Origin: Pratylenchus scribneri
Lineage: Eukaryota > Nematoda > Chromadorea > Rhabditida > Pratylenchidae
Direction: 5' to 3'
NCBI GenBank assembly: GCA_030063045.1
Contig: JAQSEB010000117.1
Span: 496,001-560,000 of the forward strand
Length of the DNA stretch: 64,000 nt
The notes under the pieces are model-generated. The model did no database searches. It was not told the origin of the DNA and saw nothing but the letters and a program-made list of their open reading frames with translations. Positions 39,307 to 52,565 of the stretch are shown piece after piece. The position numbers were made by a program, and so were the translations under genes. Numbering within the stretch: position 1 is the stretch's first letter; each line of letters begins with the position of its first letter.

Positions 39307-41735
39307 AAATGTTGGAACAAACAAGAAAAATTAGTACAAAAATCAAAAACACATAACATTAAGAATTCCAAATACAGTACTCCTTCTCTCATTAAATCAC
39401 TCCATTTTCTTTATCCATCTATATTTTTTTTTGAATTTTTTAATAGATTATATATGGAACCATTGGGACTTGGGAGAATACAATTGAAAAATTATTCATT
39501 ATCATTATATAGGATATAAATAAAAAGAACAGCCGCGTATAACAGCTTCTTGGGGACAAAATGAGGGCAAAGAGCACCCAAATGATGGATGGAGGGGCAA
39601 AATGCTCCTCAATTCCATTGCTGCCAGCCGCCCCTTCCCCGTTCGACCTAATTTCTCTGGCCAACTGCACATTGAAGGGAACATTCTCGACTCAATTTTA
39701 TATATATTATTCTCGACTTCCATGCCCTCTTCCCATTTTCTTCTGCTGAATTTGGCTTCTCTCCCTCCAATGAATATAAATAATAGGCAGATGCGCTCGA
39801 AGGCAGCGTCAAATAATCGCCGTCCTTTTTGCGCTTTTTCTCCCCTCTGATTAATGCTTTTTCCTATCGATTCAATTCAATTCCACTCTTCACTGTACTT
39901 CCCCCCAACGCCCAATTTCCAACCGGTTCCCCGACATAAAAATATTTTTGAATGCGCGAATATTTAGATGGGAAGAATATTTGACCATGAATTGATGCCG
40001 TCTTTAAACTTTTCCCATTTTCCAATTCATTTTCCCTCCGCAATTTTTAAAATTTATCCAACCAAATTTATTCCATTTTTCATATGACTCACCTATCCAC
40101 CCACCCACAATTCTCCACCTGCAATTTCCACTTTTTTCCACGTGCGGGGGTGAAAATTTCCGCCCCCCATTGTCCATTTTCCACCCTCACTTTTCATTCT
40201 TTTGTCCAAAATGGCATTCCAATTCTTTGGCCTTTTTGCCGAGTCTGAAAATTGGCATATTTTAGTGGTTTTAGTTTAGTCCGACTGTCACGAGGAAGAA
40301 GGAATGCGGGGGAGTAAATTAAGGGGAGGGAGGTGTGCCGAAAAGAATTCAACAACAAAAAAAGGAATTCTCACTCATAAATTCCAATGAAAATAATAAT
40401 TTCGGGATGTTATTAATTTAAATATTTCATAACCAAAATATTCAACAATACTCCAATTTGTTGGCATCGTAAAATGGAAGGACTAATTGAGCAAAAATAA
40501 ATATAGCCAATTTCCGCAATTTGGTGCCACCCCCCCCCCCCCTCTTAAATTCCAATACCATGGTTACCGAAGGACCAAAACAAATTCATTGTTGTTGTCC
40601 TTCCATTCAAAAATTGCTATAAAATGGCGCCCATTTCCCACCTTCCAATTCCAATCCAAACTCCACCTTCCTTCCCCCATCAAATCGCCTTCTTTTGACC
40701 TAAATTCATCCACTTTTGAATGAAAGCAATCCAATCCATCAAAAAGATGTTCATTTTGGCGCAAAATTTTCTACAAAATAAATTGAGAAGGCCATCAGTA
40801 ATTCTGAATCTTAATTTGAAGGACAAAAAACTGCTCAAGGGCAAATCATTTTGGATGAATGGAGAATATTCATTGGGGAATATGTCAATGAAAGGAAATG
40901 GCCAATTCAATTTAAAATTGCCCCTCTTTCTTTAATTCGATTTAGTAAACAAAAACCCAAACAAAATTGGTCCATTAATCTACAAAAAACAATTTGAGAG
41001 TAAATTTTACGGAAAATATTTTCTTTTGGTAAAGATGGCTCCCGCATAATGACACGTTGATTTATAATAATTCTCAGTGGTCGTTGGTCGCCTCCCTTTA
41101 CATTTTATTCCCATCTTCCATTTTCCATGAGCTTTGCAACCATTTTAATTCCCCCATATTTTTGTATTTTCCCCATTATTATTCCCACCCAACCTCAAAT
41201 TTGTTTTTTGTTCGAATGATGGATGGATGGATAGTGTGATTATTTGAAGGGAACAGCAGGATGTGGGGATGAGTAATCCAACCAGCCGATGGAATATTGT
41301 TGACAGCCCACCATCCTCCCTCCCCACTCCAATCAGTTATTTGGGCCAACCATCTTTCCCCTTCCGTTCTACAATGCTGATTTTTTACCTTTCCCTTGAA
41401 TTCATTTTTTACTTCATCTAATCAATTCGCGAGCCGTGAATTTGGTCACGCGTGTTCCGATCCCCCATCCAATACCCAAAATTGTCCCCTCCTCTCACTC
41501 ATTGATAATCAAATTATATTCAGAGAAGGAATAACGGGTTTTGTGAGGGCATATTTGCCGGTGATCTGATCAAACAAGGATTGTTGTGACATTTCTTCCC
41601 TATTTTGGGCATTGTGATTTTTGCTTAACTCCTCCAAATTTTCGAACGTTGCTTTCAATTCAATTTTGGTATATTCCCTAATTTTAATTTAATCCTCCAG
41701 ATCCCATTTTAATTGGCAATCCATCGCTAAAATAA
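39307..41735. other. long non-coding region upstream of dlk-1
   Basis: AT-rich with pyrimidine-rich blocks and a C run at about 40530-40543. Many short open frames, none with coding-like composition plus splice context. TATA-like or first-exon sequences could be present but are not distinguishable by eye. A 5' intron of dlk-1 is one possibility. Confidence 0.4.
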
Positions 41736-44700
41736 ATGTCTCCACTTGGTGCCATCCCCGGACAGCCTGAAGAAGAGGCCATCGTTGATTCTTCGGCACC
41801 CGGCTCATTTTCCATAATTTCTTTGTCTTCTGCCAGTCCGGCGGATTCAGATCTCAATGGGATGGTTGTGCCGCCTCCACCTTTGAATACTCCGGCCAAA
41901 AGTATTGATATCAATGGTGGGAGTCCATCAACCAGTCCCGGAAATAGTTTGTATCAAAAACAAAATAATTTATTTGATTATCCCAAAAATAGCAGCCAGT
42001 TTGGACCAACTTCTTTCATGTTTTTATCCATTTAATCGCCTTTGGCCATTCAATTGGAATGGGGCACAAAAAGAATATCCGGGATCGGATAATGAAGCAG
42101 AAAATTTGGAAATTTCATTGGAATCCATTCAAGTGAATTTCAAAGAAGATTATTGTGGAGGAGGAACGGTAATGGAAATTCATTGAAAATGGAATATAAT
42201 GAATGTTTTTTAGTCTTCGTCAGTATTTCGCGGAAAATGGAAAGGGCAATGGATTGCCCTGAAGAAATTGAATCGTGCATCGGAAGTGGACATCAAACGA
42301 CTTTGTAATCTTAATCATCCAAATGTGATCAAAACACTGTAAAATAAATTTAATTTATATAATTATTTTAATCTTTTAACTTAGTGGAGTTTGCACAAAG
42401 GACATTTACCCGTGCATTGTGATGGAATATTGCGAAAAGGGAGGATTATTTGATTATCTCAGACGAACACCAATCCTCCCTAAGGTAAAATGAAATGAAA
42501 TAATTTTAAAAATATGTTTTTTTTCAGTCATTATTTCTACGATGGAGCATTGAAGTGGCCAATGGAATGGCATATTTACATGGATTGAAGATTGTCCATC
42601 GGGACTTGAAGTCGCCGAATATTTTAGTCGACAATCAGGACACACTCAAAATTTGTGATTTTGGCTCACTCTACACATGGGATCAAAAGTATGGATTTGC
42701 TATATTTTTTTAATGAATTCTTTGTCCTTCCCCCACCCCAATTTCCTCTTTCTTTAAACCTTTCGAAAAACTCCCCTTGTTTGGATATTTTAAAATTAAG
42801 TAATTTTTTATTAAATTGCCCTCAAAATTAGTCAATTTTATTCGGTGAATTGTTCACAAATCGAAATACAACGCAATTAAACAAGATTTTCCCCCACTAG
42901 TCAAATATACGGTACGGGTACGGTATTCATAAAATTCAAATAATAATCTTTCGCATTTTTATTGGCGTTTTTTTTAAAAGACATTAGATCCAATTTAATT
43001 AATTAATTTTAATTCGATCGAAATCGAAAATCGATTAATCAAAAGTGGAATTTAGATTGAATTCCCAAAACAACAACCAAACAACAACAATTCCCACTCA
43101 AATGGACAGTGTTGTAATGAGTGTTTGTGGAACATCGCAATGGATGTCGCCGGAAATGATGAAGAATGAGCCATGCAATGAAAAAGTGGATGTTTGGAGT
43201 TACGGAGTAGTTTTATGGGAATTGCTGACTGGTGAAGTACCTTTTGAGAAAATTGCACCAATGGCTGTTTGTTTTGGCGTTGGATCGGATCGACTTCGAT
43301 TGGCAGTGCCAAGAACGGCGCCGGAAAGTGTCAAAGTAGGCAGAAAAAATAAAATAGAAAATAATATTTTATATTTAGTTTTTATTAAAATTATGCTGGG
43401 CCAAAAAGCCACGGAATCGACCTTCATTCATGTCAATTCTGAATAATTTGAACAATTTACAAGCGGAATTGGGAGAAATGCAAGAGGATGGATGGACAAT
43501 GCGAAGGGAATTATGGCGACGGGAAATTGCCGAGGAAAATGCGAAATTGATGTTGCATAACAGTGGAGGGGCCGGGGAAATAAATGCACAAAAACAAAAA
43601 GGTTGGAACAAAAAAAAGGAATTTAAAAAAATAAATAAATTTTAGAGGAAGAATTAATCCAAAAAAGAATGCACGAATTGAGGCATGCACAAGAAATTAG
43701 GCAATTATTTGATAATAAAAAGAAGAAAGTGGACAACATGATGAGGAAAATAAATCGATTAAATCAGCAAATGGAAGCACAAAAGAAGGTAAAAACAGTG
43801 GAAAACAATAACAATTTTATATTGAAAGGTGAACGAACAAATTACCAATGAATTGAACAATCGAATAGCCCACAACGGACATTGGCATCAAATTTTGGTG
43901 GAATGGAATTCGGCATTGAGGGAATTGACTGAGAAAAAGCAACGGGGAATTGGAATTGGCACAACAATAGCCGAATTGAATTATTTGGTCAAACAGGCGG
44001 AAGAAGCAAAAAAGACGGCAATATTTTTGCATCAAAATGAGGAGAAGGCAGAAATGAAAAAGACAATGGAATTGAAGGAAGAGACCAAAAAAATGTTCAT
44101 AATTTTTTGTTAAAATTATTTATAATTTTTGATTCAGTGGACGACCAGCAATTCTCAAAATGACATATTTTGATTACGACGAAAATGGACGGCGGATTGG
44201 CATTGAACAGAGGGTGGTCGATCAAAACACTTTCAGCCAACGAAAATCATCAATTAGTGAGTCAAATTCAAAATTGATCTAATTTAAATTAATTTCACAG
44301 TGAAATGTACCGAAAATGAAGCATATTTTTGCGATCGACGGCGGAATAATTCTTCGACTTCTTCATGTTCATCCAATGATGGGGAAAATGTACGAAAATG
44401 TCAGCAACATTTGGGAGGAATTCATCATGAAAAAAGAAGGAAGAAACGCCTTCAACAACAACAAATTGAGGGAAAACATCAAATTCAGCATCAAAATTCT
44501 CTGCAAAGTTCCTGGTAAATTTACCAAAAATAATTCCAAATTCTTCATTCCTCTCCCTATTTAGCCCTTCGGAATGTTCTTCATCCCTGGCCAATGCCCA
44601 ATTCAGCCGTAATTCCCTATGCCGACATTCCGCCGACCCTCAATCGCCAATGTCCATTCAAACAACGCCAAAATCCGCTCTCAGCCGCGATGATTCGGCC

Positions 44701-46431
44701 ATTTCCTCCATTTTGCCATTTTCACCCTCCACCGATCGGTCACTTCAAAATTTGGCCAATAATAACAATAATAATGGCCAAAATCCAAATCCAATGCCAA
44801 CATTTTGCATAAATTGCCAATCAAATTTAATGCCATCATTTTCGTCATTCAACAACAATAATTCAATTTTCCAACAATAATTCTTCTCCCGAAATTCAAT
44901 TGCCCGGGCATCGGGGCTGTCTGCGGATTCGGGCGTTTGCCCGGAGGAAAATACTATTAATTTGCCATTTGGGGAGCATCAATTGCCTCAATTTCATCAA
45001 TTTTTGTCGGATGTTCAAGAGGAAAAGAATGGAAATTTATTGGCGGCCCAAAGAAGTCAATTTGGTTGTTGTTTGGCCCCAAATTCATGTCAATGCCCGC
45101 AAAAAGGCATTAATTGGAATGAACAAATGAAATCAACGAAAAGACGGCGGAGAACACCACGGCGAACCGCCTCACAAATTCCATTTGCCCGGCAATCACC
45201 GCTGCGAACGGCAATTTCTACCAAAAGAATGGAATCGATGAAAAAGGGTCGAAATCATCGACCACAAGGTTAAATAAATTTAATTGAAATTATTTATTTA
45301 ATTGTAATTTATTTTTAGTAGCAAATTGGCCACATTATCCGGCACAAAATGATGATGACAATGTTGAGGTGATCTACCGACAAAATAATGCCCATCAAAA
45401 TCATCCCAATCATTCAAATTGTTCATCCGCATCCTCTTCCACCACCCTTGGCCATAAACCGCAAATGATTATTGAGGTTGGTTTTTTGGCGAAATTATAT
45501 TAAATTAAAATGAACAAATCAAATTCGGCAGGGACCAAAGAATCGTCGACTGACCGAATTGAGGGAACAATCATCTTCACAGGAATATCCAATCCATTGG
45601 TTTTCATCACCGGAACTTTGTCAATTTGAGGAAAATATTTCGGCGGAAAATTCACCAAAAAAATCATTCAAAGAAGAAAAAAAGGATGAAACACTGAATT
45701 TGGGCACAATCGAAGAAATGACTGATTCACAGTTGACGGACAGGGCAATTGCCGCAGAGAAGACAATGGCCGCAATAATGCTGGAATCATCATCAACAAT
45801 GGTAAAAAAACACGAATTATAAAATATTAGATAGGGTGTTAAACCTCGGGTCTTGTCTTTTTCGCCATTTTGGGGGCTCAGAGAATAAATTTATGAGGAT
45901 AAAATTTTAAAAAAATGAAAAAATTATTTGCCACCACTGGGAATCGAACCTGAAACCTCCATTCCATAAAACCAATAGCCCTACCACCTGCGCCACCCAG
46001 CCACACAAACATGTGATCAATAAATTATAAAATTATTTAAAGGTTTCTTCATTGGAACGTTCCCTGGAAATGGCAGTGACCTATAGTGATGGATTGTCGG
46101 ATAGGGAAGCAAAATTGAAAGAAGCAAAAACTACATTCAAATTGACACATCGTCGAACGGCCAGTGTAAGTTTTAATTATTAAAATGTGTAGAAAATATT
46201 TTTATAATTCAGAATCCAACAAATTATCCACGAATTCAACAGCAAAAATCCGCCGATGGTTCAACTTCATCGGATCAACAAAAGCAACAATTAAATCATC
46301 AAAAAGAGGATGAAGAAAGCAGTTCATCAGCAGCGGATGGCAGTGAGGATAATGAGGAAAGCCAAGAAGAAGCGGAAATGGAAAATGAGGATTGCCATTC
46401 CCAGCAAATTCATTCGAAAATTATACTCTGA
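41736..46431 (+). CDS. dlk-1: DLK-1 / MAP3K12-13-type mitogen-activated kinase kinase kinase
   Basis: Starting at MSPLGAIPGQPEEEAI, the kinase domain begins near 42210. It shows SSVFRGKWKGQWIALKKLN (ATP-site Lys), IVHRDLKSPNILVDN, KICDFGS, and VCGTSQWMSPEMMKNEP in the activation segment. Next come VDVWSYGVVLWELLTGEVPF and CWAKKPRNRPSF. A leucine-zipper/coiled-coil stretch follows (EEELIQKRMHELRHAQEIRQ), diagnostic of the DLK subfamily. The C-terminal exon at 46043 contains TYSDGLSDREAKLKE, the hexapeptide SDGLSD (46085-46102) that in C. elegans DLK-1L binds and activates the kinase. DLK-1 controls axon regeneration and synapse formation through MKK-4/PMK-3. The intron inside the activation loop (about 42690-43054) and the one before the SDGLSD exon are long. 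Exons around 44110-45300 are approximate. Confidence 0.85.
45935..46016 (-). mobile_element. tRNA-derived element in the intron before the SDGLSD exon
   Basis: On the minus strand it reads GGCTGGGTGGCGCAGGTGG (A box TGGCGCAGGTGG) and, about 45 bp later, GGTTCGATTCC (B box), then a T/A-rich tail. The sequence resembles a tRNA but no clean cloverleaf forms. It lies in the 241 bp intron 45802-46042 of dlk-1, opposite to the gene. It differs from the elements at 3160 and 53135 outside the promoter boxes. Confidence 0.55.
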
Positions 46432-47038
46432 ATTTTATATTTGTTTACCAAAATCCAACCCTAAATGTAGAATAGTCCCTCCCCTCCCTCACTAATTAAA
46501 TTTATACATAATATTTTCACATTTATAATTTAATGTCTATTTTTATTGATAGGAAATAGAAAAATTGTCAAATTTTGTAAAAAATAAATATTAGAAGAAT
46601 AAATTATTTTGTCAATTTATTTCATTTATTTATTTATTATGGCACAAAAAAAAAGATGGTGAAATTAAAATTCATTGCAATTTTGGGAGATATGTGAATT
46701 GAAGGCATAAAATGCAATTTTATTCCCGATTCATAGGCGGTAAATATGGAATGAATGAAAATAGGAAAAAAGGCAGCAAAAAACATCAAAATTATTTCTA
46801 GAAATGGGCCTAAATTTTGGAATATGATTTTATTTTAAGGCATTTGTCAATGTCAAGTTTGATCATTCATTATATTATTCGAAAACAATAATAATAATAA
46901 ATGAATATGAATGAATTGGTTGGTAAAATAAATATATGGATTGATTGGAAAATTTAATTATATGAAAAAAATGGATGGGTATATTATTGATTTTATCAAG
47001 TCATGGGATGGCTTCCTTCATTATGAATTGTTCTTTGG
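46432..47038. other. convergent 3' intergenic region
   Basis: Very AT-rich sequence between the stops of dlk-1 (+) and the LAPTM4-like gene (-). Several AATAAA-like words occur, compatible with poly(A) sites on both strands. No gene seen. Confidence 0.6.
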
Positions 47039-48401
47039 TTAAACTTGAATCTCGGTTCTGCTGTTGGATGTGGTGGTCGTCGATGAATGTTCTTCTTTTT
47101 GTTGTTTCGGCTTTCCTCCATTTCCTCCTCCTCCGTTTGATGGTCCACCTCCACCGAAAGGAGGCGGTGGTGGCGACGAAGTTGCACTGCTCGTTGTGGT
47201 CGTATTGGCCCCGGTCGATGTTGTGTTCGTATTGACTAGATTCGGCGAAGATGGTGTTCCGATCGGCGGTGAATGAATTCTTCGAGGTGATATTTGGCTG
47301 TCAGCTGTGAATTTAAAATTATTTTCATATTTAATAATAAAGTTGCCTCACAATTTGAGTTAAGATCTTCTCTTTTTGTTATCTTCCCATTCCCAGTGGC
47401 AGAAATCGATCCATTCCTTATCCTCGGTGGCATTTTGGTGTTCTTCTCGGATGCCAGAGAATCGAGGTAGCGGAAAGTGCAGAAAATAATGTGAAGAAGC
47501 CAAAATTGGATGAAAAATGCGAGCAGGAGAAGAACGAGAAGGGCAGCCAATCCAATTTGCATTTGAGTGACTGTGAAATTGGCCTCCATAATTGGTGGTC
47601 GATGCAGCGCCCGTTCAACAACTGAAAAAAGCAAATTAAATTGGATTAATTCAAAATTTTTATTACATTGTTCTCCATTAGTCGATTGTTCAAAGAAAAT
47701 GGCATTGACCCGAAAATTGACGCCGCCCAAAAGCCAAAATGCAACATAGGCTGCAATCAGAAAATTGGCAGTTATGAGGGTGAACTGTGGTGGAAATGGA
47801 AAATAAATTATTTTTGATAAAATTTTGATATTTCTATACTTGCGTGAGCAAATGTGGCAGTAGCAAATAAGGCGAATATTTGATCACTCCGATCATCAGA
47901 AGGACTATGGCGATTGTGGCCAAAAGGAGGCAAAGGAGAGTGATCAATTGAGGGAGGAAGAATGGCTGATGAAGATCGGCAGGAATAGTTGGATCATTGG
48001 CCGCAATTGGAGTGGCGAAAAGGTCGGCAAAACTCACAATTAACTAGAAAAAAATATTATGAATATTTGTTGAATTAATTTTAATCGACCTGATAGCCAA
48101 AAACGAACAATTCAAACATGGAAATCCAAAGGGCGGCATGCCTCAATTGAACAGTGCCACAGCAACAAAATGCATTTGAGCCAAGCCGACCTTTATCTGC
48201 TGTTCCATTCTAAATTATTTTGATGATAAAAATGCAATATTTTCAGTGAATTGAACAAACTTCCAAATCCCTTGGAGATGTCAAACCGGCCTCTGTATCC
48301 AACATGTTTAGCACCGTCACTGGTGCAGCCTTTCTAATTTGGTGATTAGGCCGATGATTCGGTTGAACATTATTATTATTATGCTGCAATGATGGACTCA
48401 T
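47039..48401 (-). CDS. LAPTM4-like four-transmembrane protein with Ser/Thr/Gly-rich tail
   Basis: The ATG at 48401 opens MSPSLQHNNNNVQPNH. A Cys cluster precedes the first membrane segment (LKCICCCGTVQLRHAALWIS, then MFELFVFGYQLIVSF). TM2 is ITLLCLLLATIAIVLLMIGV. TM3 is FTLITANFLIAAYVAFWLL. TM4 is IGLAALLVLLLLAFFIQFWL, followed by FRYLDSL. The Cys-rich entry, the spacing of four helices, the luminal loops after TM1 and TM3 and the YxxL-like end of TM4 resemble LAPTM4/5 lysosomal proteins. The tail contains poly-Thr, poly-Pro and Gly runs and ends RTEIQV. The family assignment rests on architecture, not on a diagnostic motif. It is convergent with dlk-1. Confidence 0.55.
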
Positions 48402-50327
48402 AATGGCACGCTGAAATTGAAAAAAATATTTTTTTATCAGTGAATAAATAGGATTGGTTTAATTGTTTGATAAAGTGGCGGAAGTTCTTTTTTAAGGTTC
48501 TTTTATTAGCGTCTATATTTCACATAATTATGATAAGTACTGAAGATGAAAACCATCAACAATAAATAATTCTATTCTATTAACCAAAAGAGAATCCTCG
48601 CTCTTTCATTAAATAAATCAAAACAAAAAAGCTTTAAAAAACTTGTAAGTACATTAAGGATTTATGGATGTATGGGGGGAGAGCTTTTATGGTGATGATT
48701 CGCGTGTTTTGGACTTTCAGATAAAAGCATAATATTGTTGAAACTTGAAATGAATGTTGATGAAAAAATATTGTGAATTTAAAATAATGCAGGAGAAAAT
48801 ATATAAGTAATTGACTGAAAATGAAAAGAAGAAACGGAAAAAAATAATAAATAAAATCTTGACAAGAAAATAAAATCTTGGCAAGAGAATGAAATCTTGG
48901 CAAGAATACAGTATTAGGATTTAAGGATGGTATTTTTATCGTCAGTTTAGGGCTAAAATGGCGATTTATTGCTCTATCATTGTTAAGTGTCGAAACATGG
49001 CTAATACAAAAGTGTCAATTTTTGGAGGATGATTAAAGAAAAGACCGCTCTAGTAAAAAGTTTAATTCATTTTATTGATGGAAAAATGTCAAATGAACCG
49101 AACAAAACGATGGCAGTGAAAAATCACAATGCAAATGCAATACGGGAGCGAAAAAGTGAAATGGGCAAGAAGTTTATCGGCGGCAATAGATTAAGATTAT
49201 TGCCGCCCGATTGGCGCGGAAATGGAGGAGTTGGAATTGGATGGAATGGGAAGAAAGGTGGGAATGATGGAGAAGATCAACCATGGAGATAAGCAACAGG
49301 AAGAATGAAGAACTCTAGAAAGGAGGAACAAATAAATGATTTGGAGCCAGAGAATTGTTGAATTTATTTATAGGTTGAGAAAAAGTTAAAACTTGTTTTC
49401 CATGATAAAATTTTAAAAAAGGATTGGACTATCAAGTAAGGCCATAAAATTGGGTGATTTGATTTTAGAAATTGTGATGAAATAGGATAGGAAACTGAAT
49501 GGACAGTACTAATGAAATTGGCCCCCGGTACAAATTGAGGGTGGAGATTTGTTTAAATGGAGATGAATGAATCAGAAACTTTCTAACAAAATTCCCAAAA
49601 AGGGGAATTAGAAGAAGCGCATTTTTTGCCGCCAAAAGTCCAAAAAATCTCGTTCCATTGAATTCGACCATTCATTCGGAATCCTCACAGCTGGTTTGTT
49701 AAATAGTTTGCTTGAATGGAGGAACGAGGAAGTGAATAGAAAAGAGGGAATGGAAGGGAGAGAGGAGGAGGCGAATATTAGCAAAATGGAACGGGCAAAA
49801 GGGATTTATTTGGGCGAAATGGACATTTTGGTATTGGTCGGCCTTTTTCCCAGGGTCGGTGACTATTCGGCCTTCGGGTGCAAGGGAAAATATGAAAAAA
49901 ACTGCTTTTTGATGTCTATTTTTTAGGAACGGCCGGCGGGGTTTAACCAATGATGCTGGAAGATGGTTTTTTTACTGGAAATGAACTAAAATGATGAGTA
50001 AATGAGAATATGGGAAATGAAATGGAGGGAGGGAAATGTTGGGGGTTCAATTGTTGGAGAATTGTCGTTAGAAAGAAGGTGAACGGTACAAAAAAGGGGG
50101 AAAAGGCCAGAGCAAGGGATGATGTGCATTGTGGGAAAGGTTTTAAATGGGCGGATGACATCGATTGGGACAAAGGGGGAATAAAGGGAGAAAAGTCATG
50201 AAATAAACCAATAAAACTGTTCATTGGGAATTGTGGCCCTTTTTTGTATTGAATTGCGCATTAATAAGGATGCAAAGCTTCCGTCCAAAAATATTCTCCA
50301 TTTCCATCCAATTCTTCATCACAAAAT
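48402..50327. other. gene-poor region
   Basis: No gene is supported. A three-copy tandem repeat lies at 48850-48908. An open frame at 49029-49292 (+) ends Gly-rich but has no splice or start support. Confidence 0.4.
48850..48908. repeat. three-copy tandem repeat of about 20 bp
   Basis: Units share AAATCTTGRCAAGA with A-rich spacers, repeated three times with few changes. No further copies were noticed. Confidence 0.7.
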
Positions 50328-50470
50328 ATGCTTCCCTTCACTTCTTCCGCCGATGCTTCTGCTTCTTCTTATAATCATCTTCTGAATCCTCGAAAATTGC
50401 CCCAGGCTATTTCCAATCCCCAATCCATTCATTTTCTTCGGAGGTTGCGCAATTTAGGGCGGAAAGAAGG
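50328..50470 (+). CDS. possible isolated coding exon
   Basis: The frame MLPFTSSADASASSYNHLLN continues to FLRRLRNLGRKE and ends at a good donor (GAAGG|GTGAGG at 50470). Composition is coding-like. No partner exon could be joined with confidence, so this may be a chance frame. Confidence 0.25.
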
Positions 50471-51497
50471 GTGAGGAAGGGGAAATCCATTCGGTTGGGT
50501 CGCCAGCAGAAAATGACACCTTTGACGCCCAAAAATTGGGGAAAGATGGTATTCGAGTGAAAAAAGTGGATGGATGAGGGGAAAATGTGTGGAAAACAAT
50601 GGCAATTCAGTGTTGCCGCGCATCTGCTTTTTCGAGGGCGGCTGAAGGAGTGGAAATGAGGGAAAAAGAAAGGACAAAATGGTTTTGAACATAATAGGAA
50701 AAGAGGGAAGATGGAGGAATAATAGGCTTTGATGTGGAGGTGATTATTCCATGCAATAATTATAATTGCATTCATTCTCATTTTAATAATGTCTTTTGTA
50801 GGAATGAAAGCAGCAGCAATACGGTCGAGAATGTGTTATATATTTATTATTAATTTATATTAAATTATTAATTTTTTATTAATTTTTGGGCGCTTTTCCT
50901 ATGGGGGAGGAATGGGGCATTCGGCGATGGAATGAATGTGGAGGAAATGGAATGGATTAATCAATGGGGGTAGGCAGAGGGCAATGCCATATTCCTTTTG
51001 GGTTAAAGGAATGAAGGGATGAACCATTCGATGACTTTTGTGGGTTTGGCTTGGTCGATGGGGCCGAATGCGTGGAAAAAGGGAGTGGAATGAATAGTTT
51101 TGGAATTGGAAGGAATTATTTTTGTACATAAATTGGGGGAACTGATATTATGAATATGCCATTTTTCGGGTACATTTCAAAGAATTCCCCTCATTAAAGT
51201 TCCATAAATTAATTTTGGCCTGCCTGAGATTGATTATTTGAATAATAGAGCCAATCATTATTAATCGCCTAAATTGCTGTTTGGATAAAGAATGTAAACA
51301 TTGAACAGGATTAGCGGATTTGTGGGAGGTGGGATGAAGCACGGGGGGATGGGTGGAAGAACAGATTGATGGGAATGGGAAGCCGGCAATTTCGCCGCCT
51401 CAATCCAATGCACAAAATGCGCGAATATCGGCAGACGAATGGGAACAACTTGCGCAATTGGTGGGATTGTTTTTGGGAGCAAGAAAAGGACATTAAA
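50471..51497. other. gene-poor region
   Basis: AT-rich spacer. Open frames are composition artefacts on both strands. Nothing supported. Confidence 0.4.
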
Positions 51498-51935
51498 ATG
51501 TGCCTAAATTGCGAATTAATTCATCCATTCATTGGAATTTTGCTCATTTTATGCACAGCTGGATTCCCCCAAAGCCAAACCACTCCTTCGCAATATAAAA
51601 AGGATGACCCTTTGAAGAGCCATTTTGATTTGACTGTTGCCGAAAGGAAGAATAAAAGAGGATGGAATTAAAAAGTAAAGGAGGAAAGGGTGCGGAAAGG
51701 TCGGTGGCCTTTCTTGGAAGAAATTGCGCAGAATCGCCCATCCCATTCATTCAGCAGCCGATGGGGCAAAATGAGCAATAATAATTGTTATTGGCGACCC
51801 GCGGAGAAGGACTCGATCCCCTTGAAACCAATTGAATTTGGGGCAAAAGAAGGGCAATCAAAATGGCCACTGGTTTATGCGGAAATAATGGGAAATATGT
51901 TTCGGAATTTGACTTCTTTTATGCGGAAAACATAA
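51498..51935 (+). CDS. candidate secreted peptide precursor
   Basis: Two exons, 51498-51635 and 51681-51935, join in frame across a 45 bp intron and remove an apparent TAA, giving 130 aa. The start MCLNCELIHPFIGILLILCT gives a hydrophobic signal-like segment ending near AGFPQSQ. The rest is hydrophilic, with basic pairs or clusters (RVRKGRWPF; SFSSRWGKM; RKT at the end) and a lone Cys. The RWGK context would suit processing plus amidation in a neuropeptide precursor, but no known peptide is recognised. The acceptor is weak (AAAGTAAAG). A small secreted protein of unknown function is the cautious reading. Confidence 0.35.
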
Positions 51936-52565
51936 TAATTAGAAAAGGGTTATGGAAATTTACAAAGTTCAAAAACCATCAGAGCTCACCTTATTCAAGC
52001 ATTTCTCCGTATTGAACCATCGAAAAGAATGGGAAATGACCAGAAAATGAGATTTTTTATAAGAAAATTGAGTCGATGACCATTTTGGCATTGTCTTTGA
52101 AATTTGGATGGAAATAAATCGAAAGTGGTTGAAGGAAATTCTTTTTCATAAATTGGCTGGAATTTGTGCCGTATGCCGCCCACAAAAATGGACTTTGGCT
52201 GGGAATGGGGGCATCATTTCCTATCAAAATAAATTCAATGAATGTGGAGAGGATTCCCATTCATTTCTTTCTATAATTTTTTGACCTTCCAGCGTTTCCT
52301 TTACTTTTTATTGTGAAAAAATTCAGGGCGCGAAGGAACGGTGGCTAAAGGCGATTGAAGAGGAAATGGAAGAAGAACGAAATTGCGGGAAAGAAGGTCG
52401 AATTGATGTGCAGCAATCAGTACATTAAAATGTTTTTTAAATTGGGGATCGAGATTGAATTGGAAAGGAATGAATTTGCTAATTAAATGGATTCAATTCG
52501 TTTAAAACCAAATTATTGATGTTTAATTCAAAGAATGGCTCAACCCGAGTCAACTCACTTTGCAG
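51936..52565. other. spacer with one ambiguous minus-strand open frame
   Basis: On the minus strand, 52090-52240 reads IGNDAPIPSQSPFLWAAYG and onward with coding-like composition. I could not tie it to a start, donor or acceptor. Otherwise no feature. Confidence 0.25.

Noticed and set aside
49029..49292. Plus-strand open frame ending Gly-rich
   Set aside because: Isolated, no homologous motif and no splice partner.
51669..51671. In-frame TAA between two same-frame open frames
   Set aside because: A 45 bp GT-AG intron can remove it in frame, so it is not treated as a broken gene.
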